DNA from: Amycolatopsis pretoriensis
GTDB lineage: Bacteria > Actinomycetota > Actinomycetes > Mycobacteriales > Pseudonocardiaceae
Direction of reading: 5' to 3'
Length of the DNA stretch: 64,000 nt
NCBI RefSeq assembly: GCF_900107925.1
Contig: NZ_FNUJ01000007.1
Span: forward strand, 496,001 to 560,000
Below, piece by piece: positions 9,975-21,965 of this stretch. The position numbers were made by a program, and so were the translations under genes. The notes under the pieces were generated by a model. The model saw only the letters and a program-made list of their open reading frames with translations. It was not told the DNA's origin and ran no database searches. Every line of letters begins with the position of its first letter. The stretch's first letter is position 1.

Positions 9975-10026
9975 CCGTCCCGGTATAGGGGCGCGGCGGA
10001 CCGGCCGGATCTGGGACGATTCAGGA

Positions 10027-12171
10027 ATGGCCACACGACCCTCGACCCAGCACGTCCGCGCCGGACGCCCGTTCCCGCTCGGGGCCCACCCCGAGGCGGG
10101 CGGGGTCCGGTTCGCGATCACCTCCGCCGTCGCGGACGCGGTCGACCTGTGCCTGATCGACGCCGACGGGTCGGAACGCCGGATCGCGCTCACCGAGCGC
10201 ACGTTCGGCGTCTGGCACGGCCTGGTGCCCGGGGTGACGCCGGGGCAGCGCTACGGCTACCGGATCCACGGCCCGTACGACCCGGCCCGCGGCCTGCGCT
10301 GCAACCCGCACAAGCTGCTCGTCGACCCCTACGCCCGCCAGATCACCGGCGGCCTGACCGACCTGCGCGCGGCCCAGGGCTTCACCGGCGACCCCGAGCG
10401 CGGGCCGATGTCCACTGTGGACTCCCTGGGCAGCGTGCCGCTGTCGGTCGTGTCCTCGCCGGGCGGGCCGGACACCGGCATCAAGCCGGAGGTCCCGTTC
10501 GAGGAGGCGGTGGTCTACGAGCTGCACGTCAAGGGGTTCACGCAGCGGCACCCGTTCATCCCGGAGGCGCTGCGGGGCACCTACCTCGGCCTGGCCCACC
10601 CGGTGGCCATCGAGTACCTGACCCGGCTCGGCGTCACGTCGGTGGAGCTGCTGCCGGTGCACGCGTTCCTCGACGAGCCGTCGCTGGTGCGGGACGGGCG
10701 GCACAACTACTGGGGCTACTCGCCGCTCGGCTTCTTCGCGCCGCACGCGGCCTACGCCAGCGAGCCCACCCACGAGGTCGAGGAGTTCCGGCTGATGGTG
10801 GCCGCGCTGCACGCGGCCGGCATCGAGGTGATCGTCGACGTCGTGTTCAACCACACCTGCGAGGGCGGTCCGGACGGGCCGACGCTGAGCTTCCGCGGCC
10901 TGAACGCGCCCGCGTACTACCTGCACACCGACCGCGGGCACATGGCCGACATCACCGGCTGCGGCAACACCCTGGAGGCCGGCTCGCCGACGGTGGTCCG
11001 GCTGGTCACCGACTCGCTGCGGTACTGGACGCAGGAGCTGGGCGTCGACGGCTTCCGGTTCGACCTGGCCAGCACGCTCGGCCGGGCCCGCGGCGGCCCG
11101 TTCGACCCGGCGTCGACGCTGCTCACCGCGATCACCACCGACCCGGTGCTCTCGCGCTGCAAGCTCATCGCCGAGCCGTGGGACGCCACCGGCGAGGGGT
11201 ACCGCGTCGGCGGCTTCGGCGCCCAGTGGGCGGAGTGGAACGGCCGCTACCGCGACACCGTGCGTGACTTCTGGCGCGGCGCGACGGGCGTGCGCGACCT
11301 CGCCTACCGGCTGTCCGGTTCGTCGGACCTCTACGACCACAACCTGCGGCGGCCGTGGCAGTCGATCAACTTCGTCACCGCGCACGACGGCTTCACGCTG
11401 CGGGACCTGGTGTCCTACAACGAAAAGCACAACGAGGCCAACGGCGAGGACAACCGCGACGGCACGAACGACAACCGGTCGTGGAATCACGGCGCCGAGG
11501 GTGAAACCGGCGACCCGGGGATCCGCGACCTGCGCGCGCGGCAGGTGCGGAACATGTTCGCGACGCTGCTGCTGTCCACCGGCACGCCGATGATCACCGC
11601 GGGTGACGAGTTCTGGCGGACCCAGGGCGGCAACAACAACGCGTACTGCCTCGACGACGAGACGTCCTGGTTGGACTGGACCCCCGAAGATCCCGAGGCC
11701 GAGGCGATGCTGGCCTTCGCCCGCCGGGTCGTGCGCCTGCGGTCGATGAGCCCGGCGCTGCGGCAGCCGGAGTTCTTCGAGGGCCGGACCACGCCGACCG
11801 GCCAGCCGGACCTGGTCTGGTTCCGGCCGGACGGCGAGGAGTTCGGCGAAACCGACTGGTTCGAGGACCGGCACACGCTCGGCATGTGGATCGACGGGTC
11901 GAACAGCCAGGCCCGCAACCGCGACGGCGAGCTGGTGCCCGACCACTCGTGGCTGCTGTGGCTGCACGCGGGCGACGAGCCGGCCGAGGTGGTGCTGCCG
12001 GGCCGCGAGTACGGCGAGACGTTCAAGCCGACCCTCGACACGAGCACGGCCGACGGCAGCCCGGCCAACCCGGGGACGCTGGAGGCCAAGAGCCGCGTGA
12101 CGCTGCAGTCGCGGTCGCTGCTGTTGCTGCGGGCCCCGCGCCTGGCGGCGGAGGCCGCCGACCCCCGCTGA
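10027..12171 (+). CDS. glgX: Glycogen debranching enzyme, second copy
   Basis: A second isoamylase-type GH13 debranching enzyme of 714 residues, paralogous to the one at 3857. It keeps the CBM48-like N-domain, [20 protein letters not shown] (nucleophile Asp about 346), AEPWD and [10 protein letters not shown]. Compared with the first copy it has a shorter stretch before the barrel and different C-terminal sequence, so it may prefer a different branch length. The segment around 11365-11460 is almost identical at DNA level to 5185-5280 of the first copy, including synonymous positions. A hairpin follows, so it probably ends the upstream transcript. Confidence 0.94.
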   Translation: MATRPSTQHVRAGRPFPLGAHPEAGGVRFAITSAVADAVDLCLIDADGSERRIALTERTFGVWHGLVPGVTPGQRYGYRIHGPYDPARGLRCNPHKLLVDPYARQITGGLTDLRAAQGFTGDPERGPMSTVDSLGSVPLSVVSSPGGPDTGIKPEVPFEEAVVYELHVKGFTQRHPFIPEALRGTYLGLAHPVAIEYLTRLGVTSVELLPVHAFLDEPSLVRDGRHNYWGYSPLGFFAPHAAYASEPTHEVEEFRLMVAALHAAGIEVIVDVVFNHTCEGGPDGPTLSFRGLNAPAYYLHTDRGHMADITGCGNTLEAGSPTVVRLVTDSLRYWTQELGVDGFRFDLASTLGRARGGPFDPASTLLTAITTDPVLSRCKLIAEPWDATGEGYRVGGFGAQWAEWNGRYRDTVRDFWRGATGVRDLAYRLSGSSDLYDHNLRRPWQSINFVTAHDGFTLRDLVSYNEKHNEANGEDNRDGTNDNRSWNHGAEGETGDPGIRDLRARQVRNMFATLLLSTGTPMITAGDEFWRTQGGNNNAYCLDDETSWLDWTPEDPEAEAMLAFARRVVRLRSMSPALRQPEFFEGRTTPTGQPDLVWFRPDGEEFGETDWFEDRHTLGMWIDGSNSQARNRDGELVPDHSWLLWLHAGDEPAEVVLPGREYGETFKPTLDTSTADGSPANPGTLEAKSRVTLQSRSLLLLRAPRLAAEAADPR

Positions 12172-12182
12172 CGAGTGGGTAG

Positions 12183-12211
12183 GGCGGAGCTTTCGTAGGG
12201 AAAGCTCCGCC
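12183..12211. terminator. Hairpin after second glgX
   Basis: Perfect 12-bp stem (12183-12194 with 12200-12211) and 5-nt loop, starting 11 bp after the glgX stop. It is followed by TGGTT rather than a full T-run. It separates the treYZ side from the glgE side of the cluster. Confidence 0.6.
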
Positions 12212-12442
12212 TGGTTCGTCCATTCGGGTACGGGTGTTCAACGTTCGGGCCCGCGTGTCGGCGGGGCGCGTTCGCACGCGGGGTTAACGTCCCGGACATC
12301 CTACGGAAATTCCTTGCGGGGAAAGCGTTTCGTCCGCGGCCGCGTGGGTACACCGAAGACAACCCTGCCTCCCAGGCGCTTGATCGAGTCAGGCAGACTG
12401 GCGTCGCCTGCGTCCAACCGAACACACCGAGGGGCGTTGCCC

Positions 12443-14425
12443 ATGACCGGCCGGCTCGGCATCGACGACGTCTCCCCCAGCGTGAGCTGCGGCCGGTATC
12501 CGGCCAAAGCCGTTGTGGGGGAACACATCCCGGTCACCGCGACCGTCTGGCGAGAGGGCCACGACGCCGTCGCGGCCACCGTCGCGTGGCGCGGACCGGA
12601 CGACCGGCTGACCCGCCAGACGCGGATGGTGCCGCGCGGTCCGGACCACCCCGACGAGTTCGCCGCGGTGATCGTCCCGGACACCACCGGCATGTGGACC
12701 TACCGGATCGACGCGTGGGGCGACCCGTGGGCGACGTGGGAGCACGCCGTCGAGGTGAAGGTCGCCGCCGGGCAGGGGCCCGAAGACCTCGCGAACGACC
12801 TCGAAAACGGCGCCCGGCTGCTGGAGCGCGTCTCCCGCCGCCCGGACCGCCGGGGCGAGAAAGCGCTTTTGACCGGCGCGGTGACGGCGTTGCGCGACGA
12901 AGAACGCGCCCTCGCCGAGCGCGTCGGGCCCGCGCTTTCGCCCGAAATCCGGCAGCTCATGCGCGAGTTCCCGGTGCGCGAGCTGATCACCAAGGGCAAG
13001 CCGCACAAGGTGTGGGTCGACCGCCGCCGGGCCGCGTTCGGCTCCTGGTACGAGCTGTTCCCCCGCTCCACCGGCGGGCTCGACGCCGAGGGCAAGGCGG
13101 TGCACGGCACCTTCACCACCGCCGCGGCCGCGCTCGACCGGGTCGCGAAGATGGGCTTCGACGTCGTCTACCTGCCGCCGATCCACCCGATCGGGCGGGT
13201 CAACCGCAAGGGCCCCAACAACACCCTTGACGCGAAGCCCGAAGACGTCGGCTCGCCGTGGGCCATCGGCGCCGACGAGGGCGGGCACGACGCGATTCAC
13301 CCGGACCTCGGCACCTTCGAGGACTTCGACGCGTTCGTCGCCCGGTCCGAAGAGCTCGGCATGGAGGTCGCGCTCGACTTCGCGCTGCAGGCCGCCCCCG
13401 ACCACCCGTGGGTGCTCAAGAACCCGGAGTTCTTCACCACCCGCCCGGACGGCTCGATCGCCTACGCGGAGAACCCGCCGAAGAAGTACCAGGACATCTA
13501 CCCGATCAACTTCGACAACGACCCCAAGGCCGTCTACGAGGAGATGCTCCGCGTCATCCTGGTCTGGGTCGAGCACGGGGTGAAGATCTTCCGGGTCGAC
13601 AACCCGCACACGAAGCCGCCGGACTTCTGGGCCTGGCTGATCCAGTCGGTCAAGGACGCCCACCCGGACGTCCTCTTCCTGGCCGAGGCGTTCACCCGCC
13701 CGGCGCGGCTGTGGGGCCTGGCCCGGCTCGGCTTCACCCAGAGCTACACGTACTTCACGTGGCGGACCGGCAAGCAGGAGCTGATCGACTTCGCCATCGA
13801 CCTGCGCGAGCACTGGGACCAGGGCCGGCCGAACCTGTTCGTCAACACCCCGGACATCCTCCACGAGTCCCTGCAGCGCGGCGGCCCCGGCATGTTCGCG
13901 CTGCGGGCGGCGCTCGCGGCGACGATCTCGCCGACGTGGGGCGTCTACTCCGGCTACGAGCTGTTCGAGCACGTCCCGGTCCGCGACGGCAGCGAGGAGT
14001 ACCTCGACTCCGAGAAGTACCAGCTGCGCCCGCGTGACTTCGAACGCGCGCTCGAAGAAGGCCGCTCGCTGGAGCCGTGGATCGCGAAGCTGAACGCCGT
14101 CCGCCGCGCGCACCCGGCGCTGCAGCAGATGCGCACCCTGCACTTCCACCACGTCGACAACGACGCGCTGCTGGCGTACTCCAAACAGGACCCGGCGACC
14201 GGCGACACCGTGGTCACGGTCGTCACGCTCGATCCGTACGGGCCCCAGGAGGGCACGCTCTGGCTCGACACCGGGGCGCTCGGGTTCGAGGCGCACGAGC
14301 GGCTGATCGCCCACGACGAGGTCACCGGCGACACCTGGGACTGGGGTCCGGCGAACTTCGTCCGGCTCGAACCCTGGCGGGCCGTGGCCCACGTGGTGTG
14401 GGTCCGGCGGCGGCTGGCCGGGTAG
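12443..14425 (+). CDS. glgE: Alpha-1,4-glucan:maltose-1-phosphate maltosyltransferase
   Basis: GH13_3 enzyme transferring maltosyl units from maltose-1-phosphate to the non-reducing end of glucan. An N-terminal beta domain ([11 protein letters not shown] region) and a helical region ([16 protein letters not shown]) precede the barrel. [14 protein letters not shown] holds the nucleophile Asp (about 386) and FLAEAFTRP the acid/base Glu (about 415), close to the positions known for Streptomyces GlgE. ATG at 12443 has GAGGGG at 12429-12434 and gives 660 residues; the frame stays open to 12314 but lacks family sequence there. Followed by treS, pep2 and glgB, it completes the GlgE pathway. The 271-bp gap upstream probably holds its promoter. 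Confidence 0.95.
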   Translation: MTGRLGIDDVSPSVSCGRYPAKAVVGEHIPVTATVWREGHDAVAATVAWRGPDDRLTRQTRMVPRGPDHPDEFAAVIVPDTTGMWTYRIDAWGDPWATWEHAVEVKVAAGQGPEDLANDLENGARLLERVSRRPDRRGEKALLTGAVTALRDEERALAERVGPALSPEIRQLMREFPVRELITKGKPHKVWVDRRRAAFGSWYELFPRSTGGLDAEGKAVHGTFTTAAAALDRVAKMGFDVVYLPPIHPIGRVNRKGPNNTLDAKPEDVGSPWAIGADEGGHDAIHPDLGTFEDFDAFVARSEELGMEVALDFALQAAPDHPWVLKNPEFFTTRPDGSIAYAENPPKKYQDIYPINFDNDPKAVYEEMLRVILVWVEHGVKIFRVDNPHTKPPDFWAWLIQSVKDAHPDVLFLAEAFTRPARLWGLARLGFTQSYTYFTWRTGKQELIDFAIDLREHWDQGRPNLFVNTPDILHESLQRGGPGMFALRAALAATISPTWGVYSGYELFEHVPVRDGSEEYLDSEKYQLRPRDFERALEEGRSLEPWIAKLNAVRRAHPALQQMRTLHFHHVDNDALLAYSKQDPATGDTVVTVVTLDPYGPQEGTLWLDTGALGFEAHERLIAHDEVTGDTWDWGPANFVRLEPWRAVAHVVWVRRRLAG

Positions 14426-14463
14426 CAGGGGAAGGAACGGATCGAGGGACTGAGGTGGAACAC

Positions 14464-16272
14464 ATGGCGGAGGAAGCCCGCCCCGACGCGGCACTCGGGC
14501 TGGACGGCGTGCCGCACACCGGTGAGGCGATCACGGCCGACGGGATGCTCGTCGAGCCCCAGGCCGGGGACTTCCGCTCGGCGCAGCAGGCGCCCAGCAA
14601 TCCGGAGTGGTTCAAGGGCGCGGTGTTCTACGAAGTGCTGGTGCGCGCGTTCGCCGATTCCAACGGCGACGGCACCGGCGACCTGCGCGGCCTGGCCGGC
14701 CGGCTCGACTACCTGGCCTGGCTCGGCATCGACTGCCTGTGGCTGCCGCCGTTCTACGCCTCGCCGCTGCGCGACGGCGGGTACGACATCAGCGACTTCC
14801 GCGCGGTGCTGCCGGAGTTCGGCAGCGTCGAGGACTTCGTGTTCCTGCTCAACGAGGCCCACCGGCGCGGCATCCGGGTGATCACCGACCTGGTGCTCAA
14901 CCACACCTCGGACGCGCACCCGTGGTTCCAGCAGTCCCGCAGCGACCCCGACGGCCCGTACGGCGACTACTACGTGTGGAGCGACGACGACTCCCGCTAC
15001 GCCGACGCGCGGATCATCTTCGTCGACACCGAGACGTCGAACTGGACCTACGACCCGGTGCGCGGCCAGTTCTACTGGCACCGGTTCTTCTCCCACCAGC
15101 CCGACCTGAACTTCGAGAACGTCGACGTCCAGAACGCGATGATCGACACCCTGCGGTTCTGGCTCGACCTGGGCATCGACGGGTTCCGCCTGGACGCCGT
15201 GCCGTACCTGTTCGAGCAGGAGGGCACCAACTGCGAGAACCTGCCGCGCACGCACGAGTTCCTCAAGCGCTGCCGCAAGGTCGTCGATGACGAGTACCCG
15301 GGCCGGATCCTGCTGGCCGAGGCCAACCAGTGGCCCTCGGACGTCGTGGAGTACTTCGGCGACCCGGCGGTCGGCGGCGACGAGTGCCACATGGCGTTCC
15401 ACTTCCCGCTGATGCCGCGGATCTTCATGGCGGTGCGCCGCGAGTCCCGGTTCCCGATCTCGGAGATCCTCACCCAGACCCCGACCATCCCCAGCGGGTC
15501 CCAGTGGGGCATCTTCCTGCGCAACCACGACGAGCTGACCCTCGAGATGGTCACCGACGAAGAGCGCGACTACATGTACGCGGAGTACGCCAAGGACCCG
15601 CGCATGAAGGCCAACATCGGCATCCGCCGCCGGCTGGCCCCGCTGCTGGACAACGACCGCAACCAGCAGGAGCTCTTCACCGCGATGCTGCTGTCCCTGC
15701 CGGGCTCGCCCGTTCTGTACTACGGTGACGAGATCGGCATGGGAGACAACATCTGGCTCGGCGACCGCGACGCGGTCCGCACCCCCATGCAGTGGACCCC
15801 GGACCGCAACGCCGGGTTCTCCTCCTGCGACCCCGGCCGGATCTACCTGCCGGTGATCATGGACCCGGTGTACGGCTACCAGGGCCTGAACGTCGAGGCG
15901 CAGTCGAACAACGACGCCTCGCTGCTGAACTGGACCCGCCGGATGATCGAGGTGCGCAAGCAGCACCACGCGTTCGCCGAAGGCGAGTTCGTCGACCTCG
16001 GCGGGTCCAACCCGAGCGTGCTGGCGTACAAGCGCCAGTGGCGGCGCCCGGACGGCGGCGAAGACGTCGTGCTCTGCGTGAACAACCTCTCCCGGTTCCC
16101 GCAGCCGGTGGAGCTGGATCTGTCCGCGCACCGCGGGTGCACGCCGGTGGAGCTCACCGGCGGCGTGCGGTTCCCCAGCATCGGGGAGCTGTCGTACCTG
16201 CTGACGCTGCCGGGGCACGGCTTCTACTGGTTTCAGCTGACGAGCTCGGGAGACGAAGGCGAAGCGAGGTGA
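14464..16272 (+). CDS. treS: Trehalose synthase (maltose alpha-D-glucosyltransferase)
   Basis: GH13 enzyme interconverting trehalose and maltose. Here it probably feeds maltose to Pep2. The family opening [16 protein letters not shown] is at about residues 55-70. [26 protein letters not shown] (nucleophile Asp about 244), LLAEANQWP (Glu about 286) and RNHDELT (Asp about 356) follow. ATG at 14464 has GAGGTGGAA immediately upstream; GTG at 14455 is a possible longer start. The 602 residues end normally and there is no fused kinase domain, because pep2 is a separate gene that overlaps the stop by four bases. Confidence 0.94.
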   Translation: MAEEARPDAALGLDGVPHTGEAITADGMLVEPQAGDFRSAQQAPSNPEWFKGAVFYEVLVRAFADSNGDGTGDLRGLAGRLDYLAWLGIDCLWLPPFYASPLRDGGYDISDFRAVLPEFGSVEDFVFLLNEAHRRGIRVITDLVLNHTSDAHPWFQQSRSDPDGPYGDYYVWSDDDSRYADARIIFVDTETSNWTYDPVRGQFYWHRFFSHQPDLNFENVDVQNAMIDTLRFWLDLGIDGFRLDAVPYLFEQEGTNCENLPRTHEFLKRCRKVVDDEYPGRILLAEANQWPSDVVEYFGDPAVGGDECHMAFHFPLMPRIFMAVRRESRFPISEILTQTPTIPSGSQWGIFLRNHDELTLEMVTDEERDYMYAEYAKDPRMKANIGIRRRLAPLLDNDRNQQELFTAMLLSLPGSPVLYYGDEIGMGDNIWLGDRDAVRTPMQWTPDRNAGFSSCDPGRIYLPVIMDPVYGYQGLNVEAQSNNDASLLNWTRRMIEVRKQHHAFAEGEFVDLGGSNPSVLAYKRQWRRPDGGEDVVLCVNNLSRFPQPVELDLSAHRGCTPVELTGGVRFPSIGELSYLLTLPGHGFYWFQLTSSGDEGEAR

Positions 16273-17651
16273 GTCCCTTGTCCGACCCGCGTGGGCTGGT
16301 CGACGACCTGACCGAGGACCTGAAGCGCTGGCTGCCGGAGCAGCGCTGGTTCGCCGGCAAGGACCGGCCGGTGACCGGCGTCCGGCCGCTCGGCGTCACG
16401 GAGCTGGTGTCCGGTGATCCGCAGCTGCTGCACGTCGTCATCGAGGTCGCCCAGGACGACCGGCGCGAGCCGTACCAGCTGCTGGTGGGCCGGCGGACGC
16501 ACCCGCCGGAGATCGCGTCCACCAGCTGGATCGGCGCGGTCGGCGACCTCAACGCCTACGAGGCGTCCGGCGACCTCGACGTCACCGGCGTGCTGCTGGA
16601 CCTGATGGCGCGGGAGGGCAGCGTCGGTTCGCTCGCCTTCGAGCACGAGCCGGGCGTCGAGCTCGAGACGGGCCTGCGCGCGCGGCCGATCACGTCGGAG
16701 CAGAGCAACACGTCGCTGGTGTACGGCGGCCAGTACATCCTCAAGCTGTTCCGGAAGCTGACCCCGGGCAAGAACAAGGACCTGCTGCTGCACCGGGCGC
16801 TGCAGGGCGTCGGCAGCAAGCACATCGCGGCCCCGCTCGGGTCGATCACCGGCGACCTCGACGGGGAGCCGACCACGGTCGGCATGCTCCAGCAGTTCGT
16901 CTCCGACGCGGTCGACGGCTGGGCGATGGCCACCACCAGCGTCCGTGACCTGATGGCGGCGCCGGAACTGCACGCCGGCGAGGTCGGCGGCGACTTCGCC
17001 GGCGAGGCCGAACGGCTCGGGCGCGCGGTCGCCGAGGTGCACGCGGACCTGGCCGAGGCGCTCGGCACCGAGCCGGTCGACGCCGACGAGCTGGAACGCT
17101 CGGCGAAGGCGATGCTCGACCGGCTCGACACGATCGCCGGCCGCGTCCCCGAACTGGCCGCGCACGCCCCGGCGCTGCGGGCGGCGTTCGAGAAGCTCCG
17201 CACGCTGCCGCTGGACTCGGTCACCATGCAGTACATCCACGGCGACCTGCACCTCGGCCAGGTGCTGCGGACGGTCGGCGGCTGGCTGCTGATCGACTTC
17301 GAGGGCGAGCCCGCGGCCCCGGTCGAGGAACGGCACGCGCTGCGGTCGCCGCTGCGCGACGTGGCGGGCATGCTGAGGTCGTTCGACTACGCGGCCCAGC
17401 AGATGCTGGTCGGCCAGCCGGACGAGCCGGCGCTCGCCGAGCGCGCCCACGAGTGGTCGGAGCGCAACCGCGCGGCGTTCTGCGAAGGCTACGCGGCGGT
17501 GGCGGCCGACCCGCGCGAGCAGGGCGAGCTGCTGCGCGCATTCGAACTGGACAAGGCGGTCTACGAAGTGGGCTACGAGCACGCGAACCGGCCGGACTGG
17601 CTGGGCGTGCCGCTCGCTTCGATCGCCCGGATCACCGACGGAGAGGGATGA
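16269..17651 (+). CDS. pep2: Maltokinase
   Basis: ATP-dependent kinase making maltose-1-phosphate for GlgE (also named mak). The sequence opens with [11 protein letters not shown], typical of the maltokinase N-domain. It carries the kinase motifs [12 protein letters not shown] (catalytic loop, about 322-334) and LLIDFEGEP (metal-binding Asp, about 339-347). The GTG at 16269 overlaps the treS stop (GTGA); TTG at 16278 is an alternative. The 460 residues match the usual length, and the gene is coupled to treS and followed 4 bp later by glgB. Confidence 0.93.
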   Translation: MSPLSDPRGLVDDLTEDLKRWLPEQRWFAGKDRPVTGVRPLGVTELVSGDPQLLHVVIEVAQDDRREPYQLLVGRRTHPPEIASTSWIGAVGDLNAYEASGDLDVTGVLLDLMAREGSVGSLAFEHEPGVELETGLRARPITSEQSNTSLVYGGQYILKLFRKLTPGKNKDLLLHRALQGVGSKHIAAPLGSITGDLDGEPTTVGMLQQFVSDAVDGWAMATTSVRDLMAAPELHAGEVGGDFAGEAERLGRAVAEVHADLAEALGTEPVDADELERSAKAMLDRLDTIAGRVPELAAHAPALRAAFEKLRTLPLDSVTMQYIHGDLHLGQVLRTVGGWLLIDFEGEPAAPVEERHALRSPLRDVAGMLRSFDYAAQQMLVGQPDEPALAERAHEWSERNRAAFCEGYAAVAADPREQGELLRAFELDKAVYEVGYEHANRPDWLGVPLASIARITDGEG

Positions 17652-17655
17652 CACC

Positions 17656-19890
17656 GTGAACGCGGTTCCGGAAGGCCTCCCGGCCGCGGCCCCGCCGGCC
17701 GCGGACATCGACCGGCTGCTCGCCGGCTCGCACCACGACCCGCACTCGGTGCTGGGCGTGCACGCGATCGGCAAGGGCTTCGTGGCCCGGGCGCTGCTGC
17801 CCGGCGCCAAGGGCGTCACGCTGCGCGCGGGCGACGACCGGTACCCCCTGGAGCCGGTGATCGACGCGCTGTTCGCGGCCGCGGTGCCGGAGCACCCGGG
17901 CGACTACCGGCTGGAGGTCGAGTACGACGGGCACACCGTCACCGCCGACGACCCCTACCGCTGGCTGCCCACGGTCGGCGAACTCGACCTGCATCTGATC
18001 GGCGAAGGGCGCCACGAGCGGCTCTGGGAGGCGCTCGGCGCGCACGTCCGGTCGTACGAGACGCCCGGCGGGGTCGTCGAGGGGACGTCGTTCGCGGTGT
18101 GGGCGCCGAACGCCCGCGGCATCCGCGTGATCGGCGACTTCAACGGCTGGGACGGGCGCGGTCACGCGATGCGCTCGCTCGGCTCGTCGGGGATCTGGGA
18201 GCTGTTCGTGCCCGGCGTCGGAGCCGGCACGTGCTACAAGTTCCGCATCCTCGGCGCCGACGGGAGCTGGCACGAGAAGGCCGACCCGATGGCGTTCGGC
18301 ACCGAGCAGCCGCCCGCGACGGCGTCGGTGGTGACGACGTCCGGGCACATGTGGGACGACGACGTCTGGGTCGCGCAGCGCGAGGCGACCGACTGGTCCG
18401 CGGCGCCGATGAGCGTCTACGAGGTCCACCTCGGCTCGTGGCGGCCCGGGCTCGACTACCGCGAGCTGGCCGACCAGCTCGGCGACTACCTGGTCGAGAC
18501 CGGCTTCACGCACGTGGAGCTGCTGCCGGTGTCGGAGCACCCGTTCGGTGGCTCGTGGGGCTACCAGGTGACGTCGTACTACGCGCCGACGTCCCGCTTC
18601 GGCTCCCCGGACGACTTCCGCTACTTCGTCGACCGCCTGCACCAGCGGGGGATCGGCGTGCTCGTCGACTGGGTGCCCGCGCACTTCCCGAAGGACAGCT
18701 GGGCGCTGGCGCGGTTCGACGGCACCGCGCTGTACGAGCACGCGGACCCGCGCCGCGGCGAGCAGCCCGACTGGGGCACGCTCGTGTTCGACTTCGGCCG
18801 CAATGAGGTCCGCAACTTCCTGGTCGCGAACGCGCTGTACTGGATCGAGGAGTTCCACCTCGACGGCCTGCGCGTCGACGCCGTCGCATCGATGCTGTAC
18901 CTGGACTACTCCCGCAAGGAAGGGGAGTGGCTGCCGAACCAGTACGGCGGCCGCGAAAACCTGGACGCGGTGAAGTTCCTGCAGGAGCTGAACGCGACCG
19001 TCTACAAGCGACACCCGGGCATCGTGATGGTGGCCGAGGAGTCGACGGCCTGGCCGGGCGTCACGCGCCCGACCCACCTGGGCGGTCTCGGGTTCGGCTT
19101 CAAGTGGAACATGGGCTGGATGCACGACACGCTCCGGTACCTGTCGCACGAGCCGATCCACCGCGCGTACCACCACAACGAGATGACGTTCTCGCTGGTG
19201 TACGCGTGGAGTGAGAACTTCGTGCTCCCGCTGTCGCACGACGAAGTGGTGCACGGCAAGGGATCCCTGTGGGGCCGCATGCCGGGCGACGCGTGGAACA
19301 AGGCGGCCGGGCTGCGCTCGCTGCTGGCGTTCATGTGGGCGCACCCGGGCAAGCAGCTGCTGTTCATGGGCGGCGAGTTCGGCCAGCCCGCGGAGTGGTC
19401 GGAGCAGCGGTCCCTGGACTGGCACCTGCTGGACGAGCCGCTGCACCGAGGCGTCCAGGACCTGCTGCGGTCGCTGAACGCGACCTACCGGTCGACGCCG
19501 GCGCTGTTCAGCCAGGACACCTCACCGGACGGTTTCCGCTGGATAGACGCGAACGACTCCAGCGGCAACGTGCTGAGCTTCCTGCGCCTCGGCACGGACG
19601 GGTCGCGGCTGGCGTGCATCGCGAACTTCTCGGGCGTCCCGCACCACGACTACCGGGTGGGGTTGCCCTCGGCGGGGCGTTGGCTCGAGGTGGTCAACAC
19701 GGACGCGGAGGCGTACGGCGGTTCGGGCGTCGGGAACCTGGGCGCGGTGGAGGCCACGGAGGACGCGTGGCACGGCCAGCCGGCCTCGGCGGTGCTCCAG
19801 CTCCCGCCGGCGGGTGTGCTGTGGCTGGTCGAGGAGAGCCCGGCTGATCCCGAGACGCTGGTGGTCCCGGAGACTCCCGAGCTTCCCTGA
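17656..19890 (+). CDS. glgB: 1,4-alpha-glucan branching enzyme
   Basis: GH13 transferase that introduces alpha-1,6 branches into the glucan extended by GlgE. It has 744 residues with two N-terminal beta domains, the second starting [20 protein letters not shown], as in actinobacterial Glg[18 protein letters not shown] carries the nucleophile Asp (about 407), [10 protein letters not shown] the Glu (about 461) and [13 protein letters not shown] the third acid (about 529). The GTG start has GAGAGGG upstream. It is the last gene of the treS-pep2-glgB run and ends at a strong palindrome. Confidence 0.95.
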   Translation: MNAVPEGLPAAAPPAADIDRLLAGSHHDPHSVLGVHAIGKGFVARALLPGAKGVTLRAGDDRYPLEPVIDALFAAAVPEHPGDYRLEVEYDGHTVTADDPYRWLPTVGELDLHLIGEGRHERLWEALGAHVRSYETPGGVVEGTSFAVWAPNARGIRVIGDFNGWDGRGHAMRSLGSSGIWELFVPGVGAGTCYKFRILGADGSWHEKADPMAFGTEQPPATASVVTTSGHMWDDDVWVAQREATDWSAAPMSVYEVHLGSWRPGLDYRELADQLGDYLVETGFTHVELLPVSEHPFGGSWGYQVTSYYAPTSRFGSPDDFRYFVDRLHQRGIGVLVDWVPAHFPKDSWALARFDGTALYEHADPRRGEQPDWGTLVFDFGRNEVRNFLVANALYWIEEFHLDGLRVDAVASMLYLDYSRKEGEWLPNQYGGRENLDAVKFLQELNATVYKRHPGIVMVAEESTAWPGVTRPTHLGGLGFGFKWNMGWMHDTLRYLSHEPIHRAYHHNEMTFSLVYAWSENFVLPLSHDEVVHGKGSLWGRMPGDAWNKAAGLRSLLAFMWAHPGKQLLFMGGEFGQPAEWSEQRSLDWHLLDEPLHRGVQDLLRSLNATYRSTPALFSQDTSPDGFRWIDANDSSGNVLSFLRLGTDGSRLACIANFSGVPHHDYRVGLPSAGRWLEVVNTDAEAYGGSGVGNLGAVEATEDAWHGQPASAVLQLPPAGVLWLVEESPADPETLVVPETPELP

Positions 19891-19894
19891 GTCA

Positions 19895-19938
19895 CCGCCG
19901 GGGGCGGCACTTTCACGTGAAAGTGCCGCCCCCGGCGG
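19895..19938. terminator. 44-nt perfect palindrome after glgB
   Basis: Two 22-nt arms (19895-19916 and 19917-19938) are exact reverse complements with no spacer, four bases after the glgB stop. A hairpin tip must open around CACGTG. It is the most stable intergenic structure in the window and very probably terminates the glg/tre transcript, although a T-run is lacking. Confidence 0.75.
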
Positions 19939-19982
19939 ATAAAGATTCCGCTAGCGGCCCTGTGCGGGCTTACCATCGGTGC

Positions 19983-20375
19983 ATGACCGGCGCCGGCGGC
20001 GTCCTCGTGAACCTGATCCTCTTCGCCGTGGTCTGCATCGCTCCCACGGTCCTCTTCTGGTGTGCGCTGCGCGTCCCCAATCTGGTCCACCGGATCCGCG
20101 AGAAGCACGCGAAGCCGCAACCGGTGGGCCCGCCGATCGAGCGCGTCGCCGCGGACCTGCGCCGCGTGCACCGGCTGCTGGCCGGCTACCCGTCCGGCAC
20201 ACCGGCCGCCCGGCGGCTCGGCACCCGCCAGGCCTACGACGAGCTGCTCACCCAGGCGTGCCGCCAGGTGGGCGTCCCGCACCGGCTCGCCGAGCTGCCC
20301 GAGGGCATGGACCGCGAGATCGAACGCCTGCGCGTCGAGGAGTCGCTGCGGGAGCGCGGCCTGGCCGTCCCCTGA
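19983..20375 (+). CDS. Small single-pass membrane protein, unknown function
   Basis: 130 residues from ATG at 19983. A hydrophobic stretch of about 20 residues near the N-terminus (VLVNLILFAVVCIAPTVLFW, about 7-26) is followed by a charged cytoplasmic-type helix-rich tail with no cysteine pair or known motif. It stands alone between the glgB palindrome and the sigma-factor terminator, convergent with the sigma gene. I do not recognise the family. An upstream GTG at 19917 lies inside the palindrome and is unlikely to be the start. Confidence 0.7.
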   Translation: MTGAGGVLVNLILFAVVCIAPTVLFWCALRVPNLVHRIREKHAKPQPVGPPIERVAADLRRVHRLLAGYPSGTPAARRLGTRQAYDELLTQACRQVGVPHRLAELPEGMDREIERLRVEESLRERGLAVP

Positions 20376-20396
20376 TGTCCTCAGTGGACACAAGGA

Positions 20397-20431
20397 GACC
20401 CCGCCACCGAGAAGATCTCGGTGGCGGGGTC
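20397..20431. terminator. Bidirectional terminator between the membrane-protein gene and sigA
   Basis: Perfect 16-bp stem (20397-20412 with 20416-20431) with a 3-nt AGA loop, placed between two convergent genes 21 bp and 10 bp away. On the plus strand it runs into CGAAAAAC. Confidence 0.8.
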
Positions 20432-20441
20432 CCGAAAAACG

Positions 20442-21845
20442 TCAGTCCAGGTAGTCCCGCAGCACCTGCGACCGCGACGGGTGGCGCAGCTTCGACATCG
20501 TCTTCGACTCGATCTGCCGGATGCGCTCCCGGGTCACCCCGTACACCTGGCCGATCTCGTCGAGCGTGCGCGGCTGGCCGTCCGTGAGGCCGAAGCGCAG
20601 CCGGACCACGCCCGCCTCGCGCTCGGACAGCGTCTGCAGCACCGACTGGAGCTGGTCCTGCAGCAGCGTGAACGACACCGCGTCCACCGCGACGACCGCT
20701 TCGGAGTCCTCGATGAAGTCACCGAGCTGCGAGTCGCCCTCGTCGCCGATCGTCTGGTCGAGCGAGATCGGCTCACGCGCGTACTGCTGGATCTCCAGGA
20801 CCTTCTCCGGGGAGATGTCCATTTCCTTGGCGAGCTCCTCGGGCGTCGGCTCGCGGCCGAGGTCCTGCAGGAGTTCGCGCTGTATGCGGCCGAGCTTGTT
20901 GATGACCTCGACCATGTGCACCGGGATGCGGATGGTGCGCGCCTGGTCGGCCATCGCGCGGGTGATCGCCTGGCGGATCCACCACGTGGCGTACGTCGAG
21001 AACTTGTAGCCCTTGGTGTAGTCGAACTTCTCCACCGCGCGGATCAGGCCGAGGTTGCCCTCCTGGATCAGGTCCAGGAACGCCATGCCGCGGCCGGTGT
21101 AGCGCTTGGCCAGCGACACCACGAGCCGGAGGTTCGCCTCCAGCAGGTGGTTCTTGGCGCGCTCGCCGTCGCGCACGATCCACTTGAGATCGCGGCGCAT
21201 CTGGGTGACGAGCTTCTCGCCCTCCTCCTCGGCGGTGCGCACGCGCTCGGCGGCGTAGAGCCCGGCCTCGATCCGCTTGGCCAGCTCCACCTCCTCCTCC
21301 GCGTTCAGCAGCGCGACCTTGCCGATCTGCTTGAGGTAGGCACGCACCGAGTCGGCGGACGCGGTGAGCTCGGCGTCCTTGCGCGCTTGGCGCAGCGCCT
21401 CGGACTCCTCCTCGTCCCAGACGAAGTCCGGGTTGTCGGAGCTCTTGGCGGCCGCCTTGTCGGAGGCGGCGCTGCGCCGGCGCTGCGCCGGGGTCTCCTC
21501 GTCCGACTCGTCGTCGTCATCGTCGTCATCGGCCGAGTCGGCGTCCGGCTCGTCGTTGACCGTCTCGTCGACGACGTCGACCTCGACCTCTTCCAGGTCC
21601 GACAGGTCGGGCGAGTCGAGTTCGGCTTCGTCGATCTCGCCGGGACCGTCCGGCTCGCCGTCCTCGGTCTTCGCGCCCTTGGTCGCGGGCTTCTTCGCCG
21701 GGGCCTTCTTGGCCGGAGCCTTCTTGGCGGTGGTGGTCTTGCGGGCCGCTGGCTTCGCCGTCCCGGTGGCTGCCTCTTCGGCCGGCTCGCCGGCTGCGGT
21801 CGCGGTCTTCGTCCCGCCTCGGGTTGCGGTTCTTGCGGCTGCCAC
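20442..21845 (-). CDS. sigA: Principal RNA polymerase sigma factor (SigA/HrdB)
   Basis: Primary sigma-70 of 467 residues that directs housekeeping transcription. The first 170 residues form a low-complexity region: an Ala/Lys-rich stretch with [17 protein letters not shown] repeats, then a strongly acidic stretch, as in HrdB. Region 1.2 ([15 protein letters not shown]), region 2 ([20 protein letters not shown], then [20 protein letters not shown]), region 3 and region 4.2 ([20 protein letters not shown]) are all present. GTG at 21845 has AAAGGG upstream. In M. tuberculosis sigA is likewise next to ppgK and suhB, which supports orthology. Confidence 0.97.
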   Translation of the reverse strand: MAAARTATRGGTKTATAAGEPAEEAATGTAKPAARKTTTAKKAPAKKAPAKKPATKGAKTEDGEPDGPGEIDEAELDSPDLSDLEEVEVDVVDETVNDEPDADSADDDDDDDESDEETPAQRRRSAASDKAAAKSSDNPDFVWDEEESEALRQARKDAELTASADSVRAYLKQIGKVALLNAEEEVELAKRIEAGLYAAERVRTAEEEGEKLVTQMRRDLKWIVRDGERAKNHLLEANLRLVVSLAKRYTGRGMAFLDLIQEGNLGLIRAVEKFDYTKGYKFSTYATWWIRQAITRAMADQARTIRIPVHMVEVINKLGRIQRELLQDLGREPTPEELAKEMDISPEKVLEIQQYAREPISLDQTIGDEGDSQLGDFIEDSEAVVAVDAVSFTLLQDQLQSVLQTLSEREAGVVRLRFGLTDGQPRTLDEIGQVYGVTRERIRQIESKTMSKLRHPSRSQVLRDYLD

Positions 21846-21965
21846 TTACGCCCTTTCGCAGCGGTCGATCATGACGAGCAACGGCACGGGTGCCACTGCT
21901 GCCTCACATTCGGGGATCACGCCTCGGCCTGCGGTTTTGGCCTCCGCAGCCGTGGGCCGTGTTCC

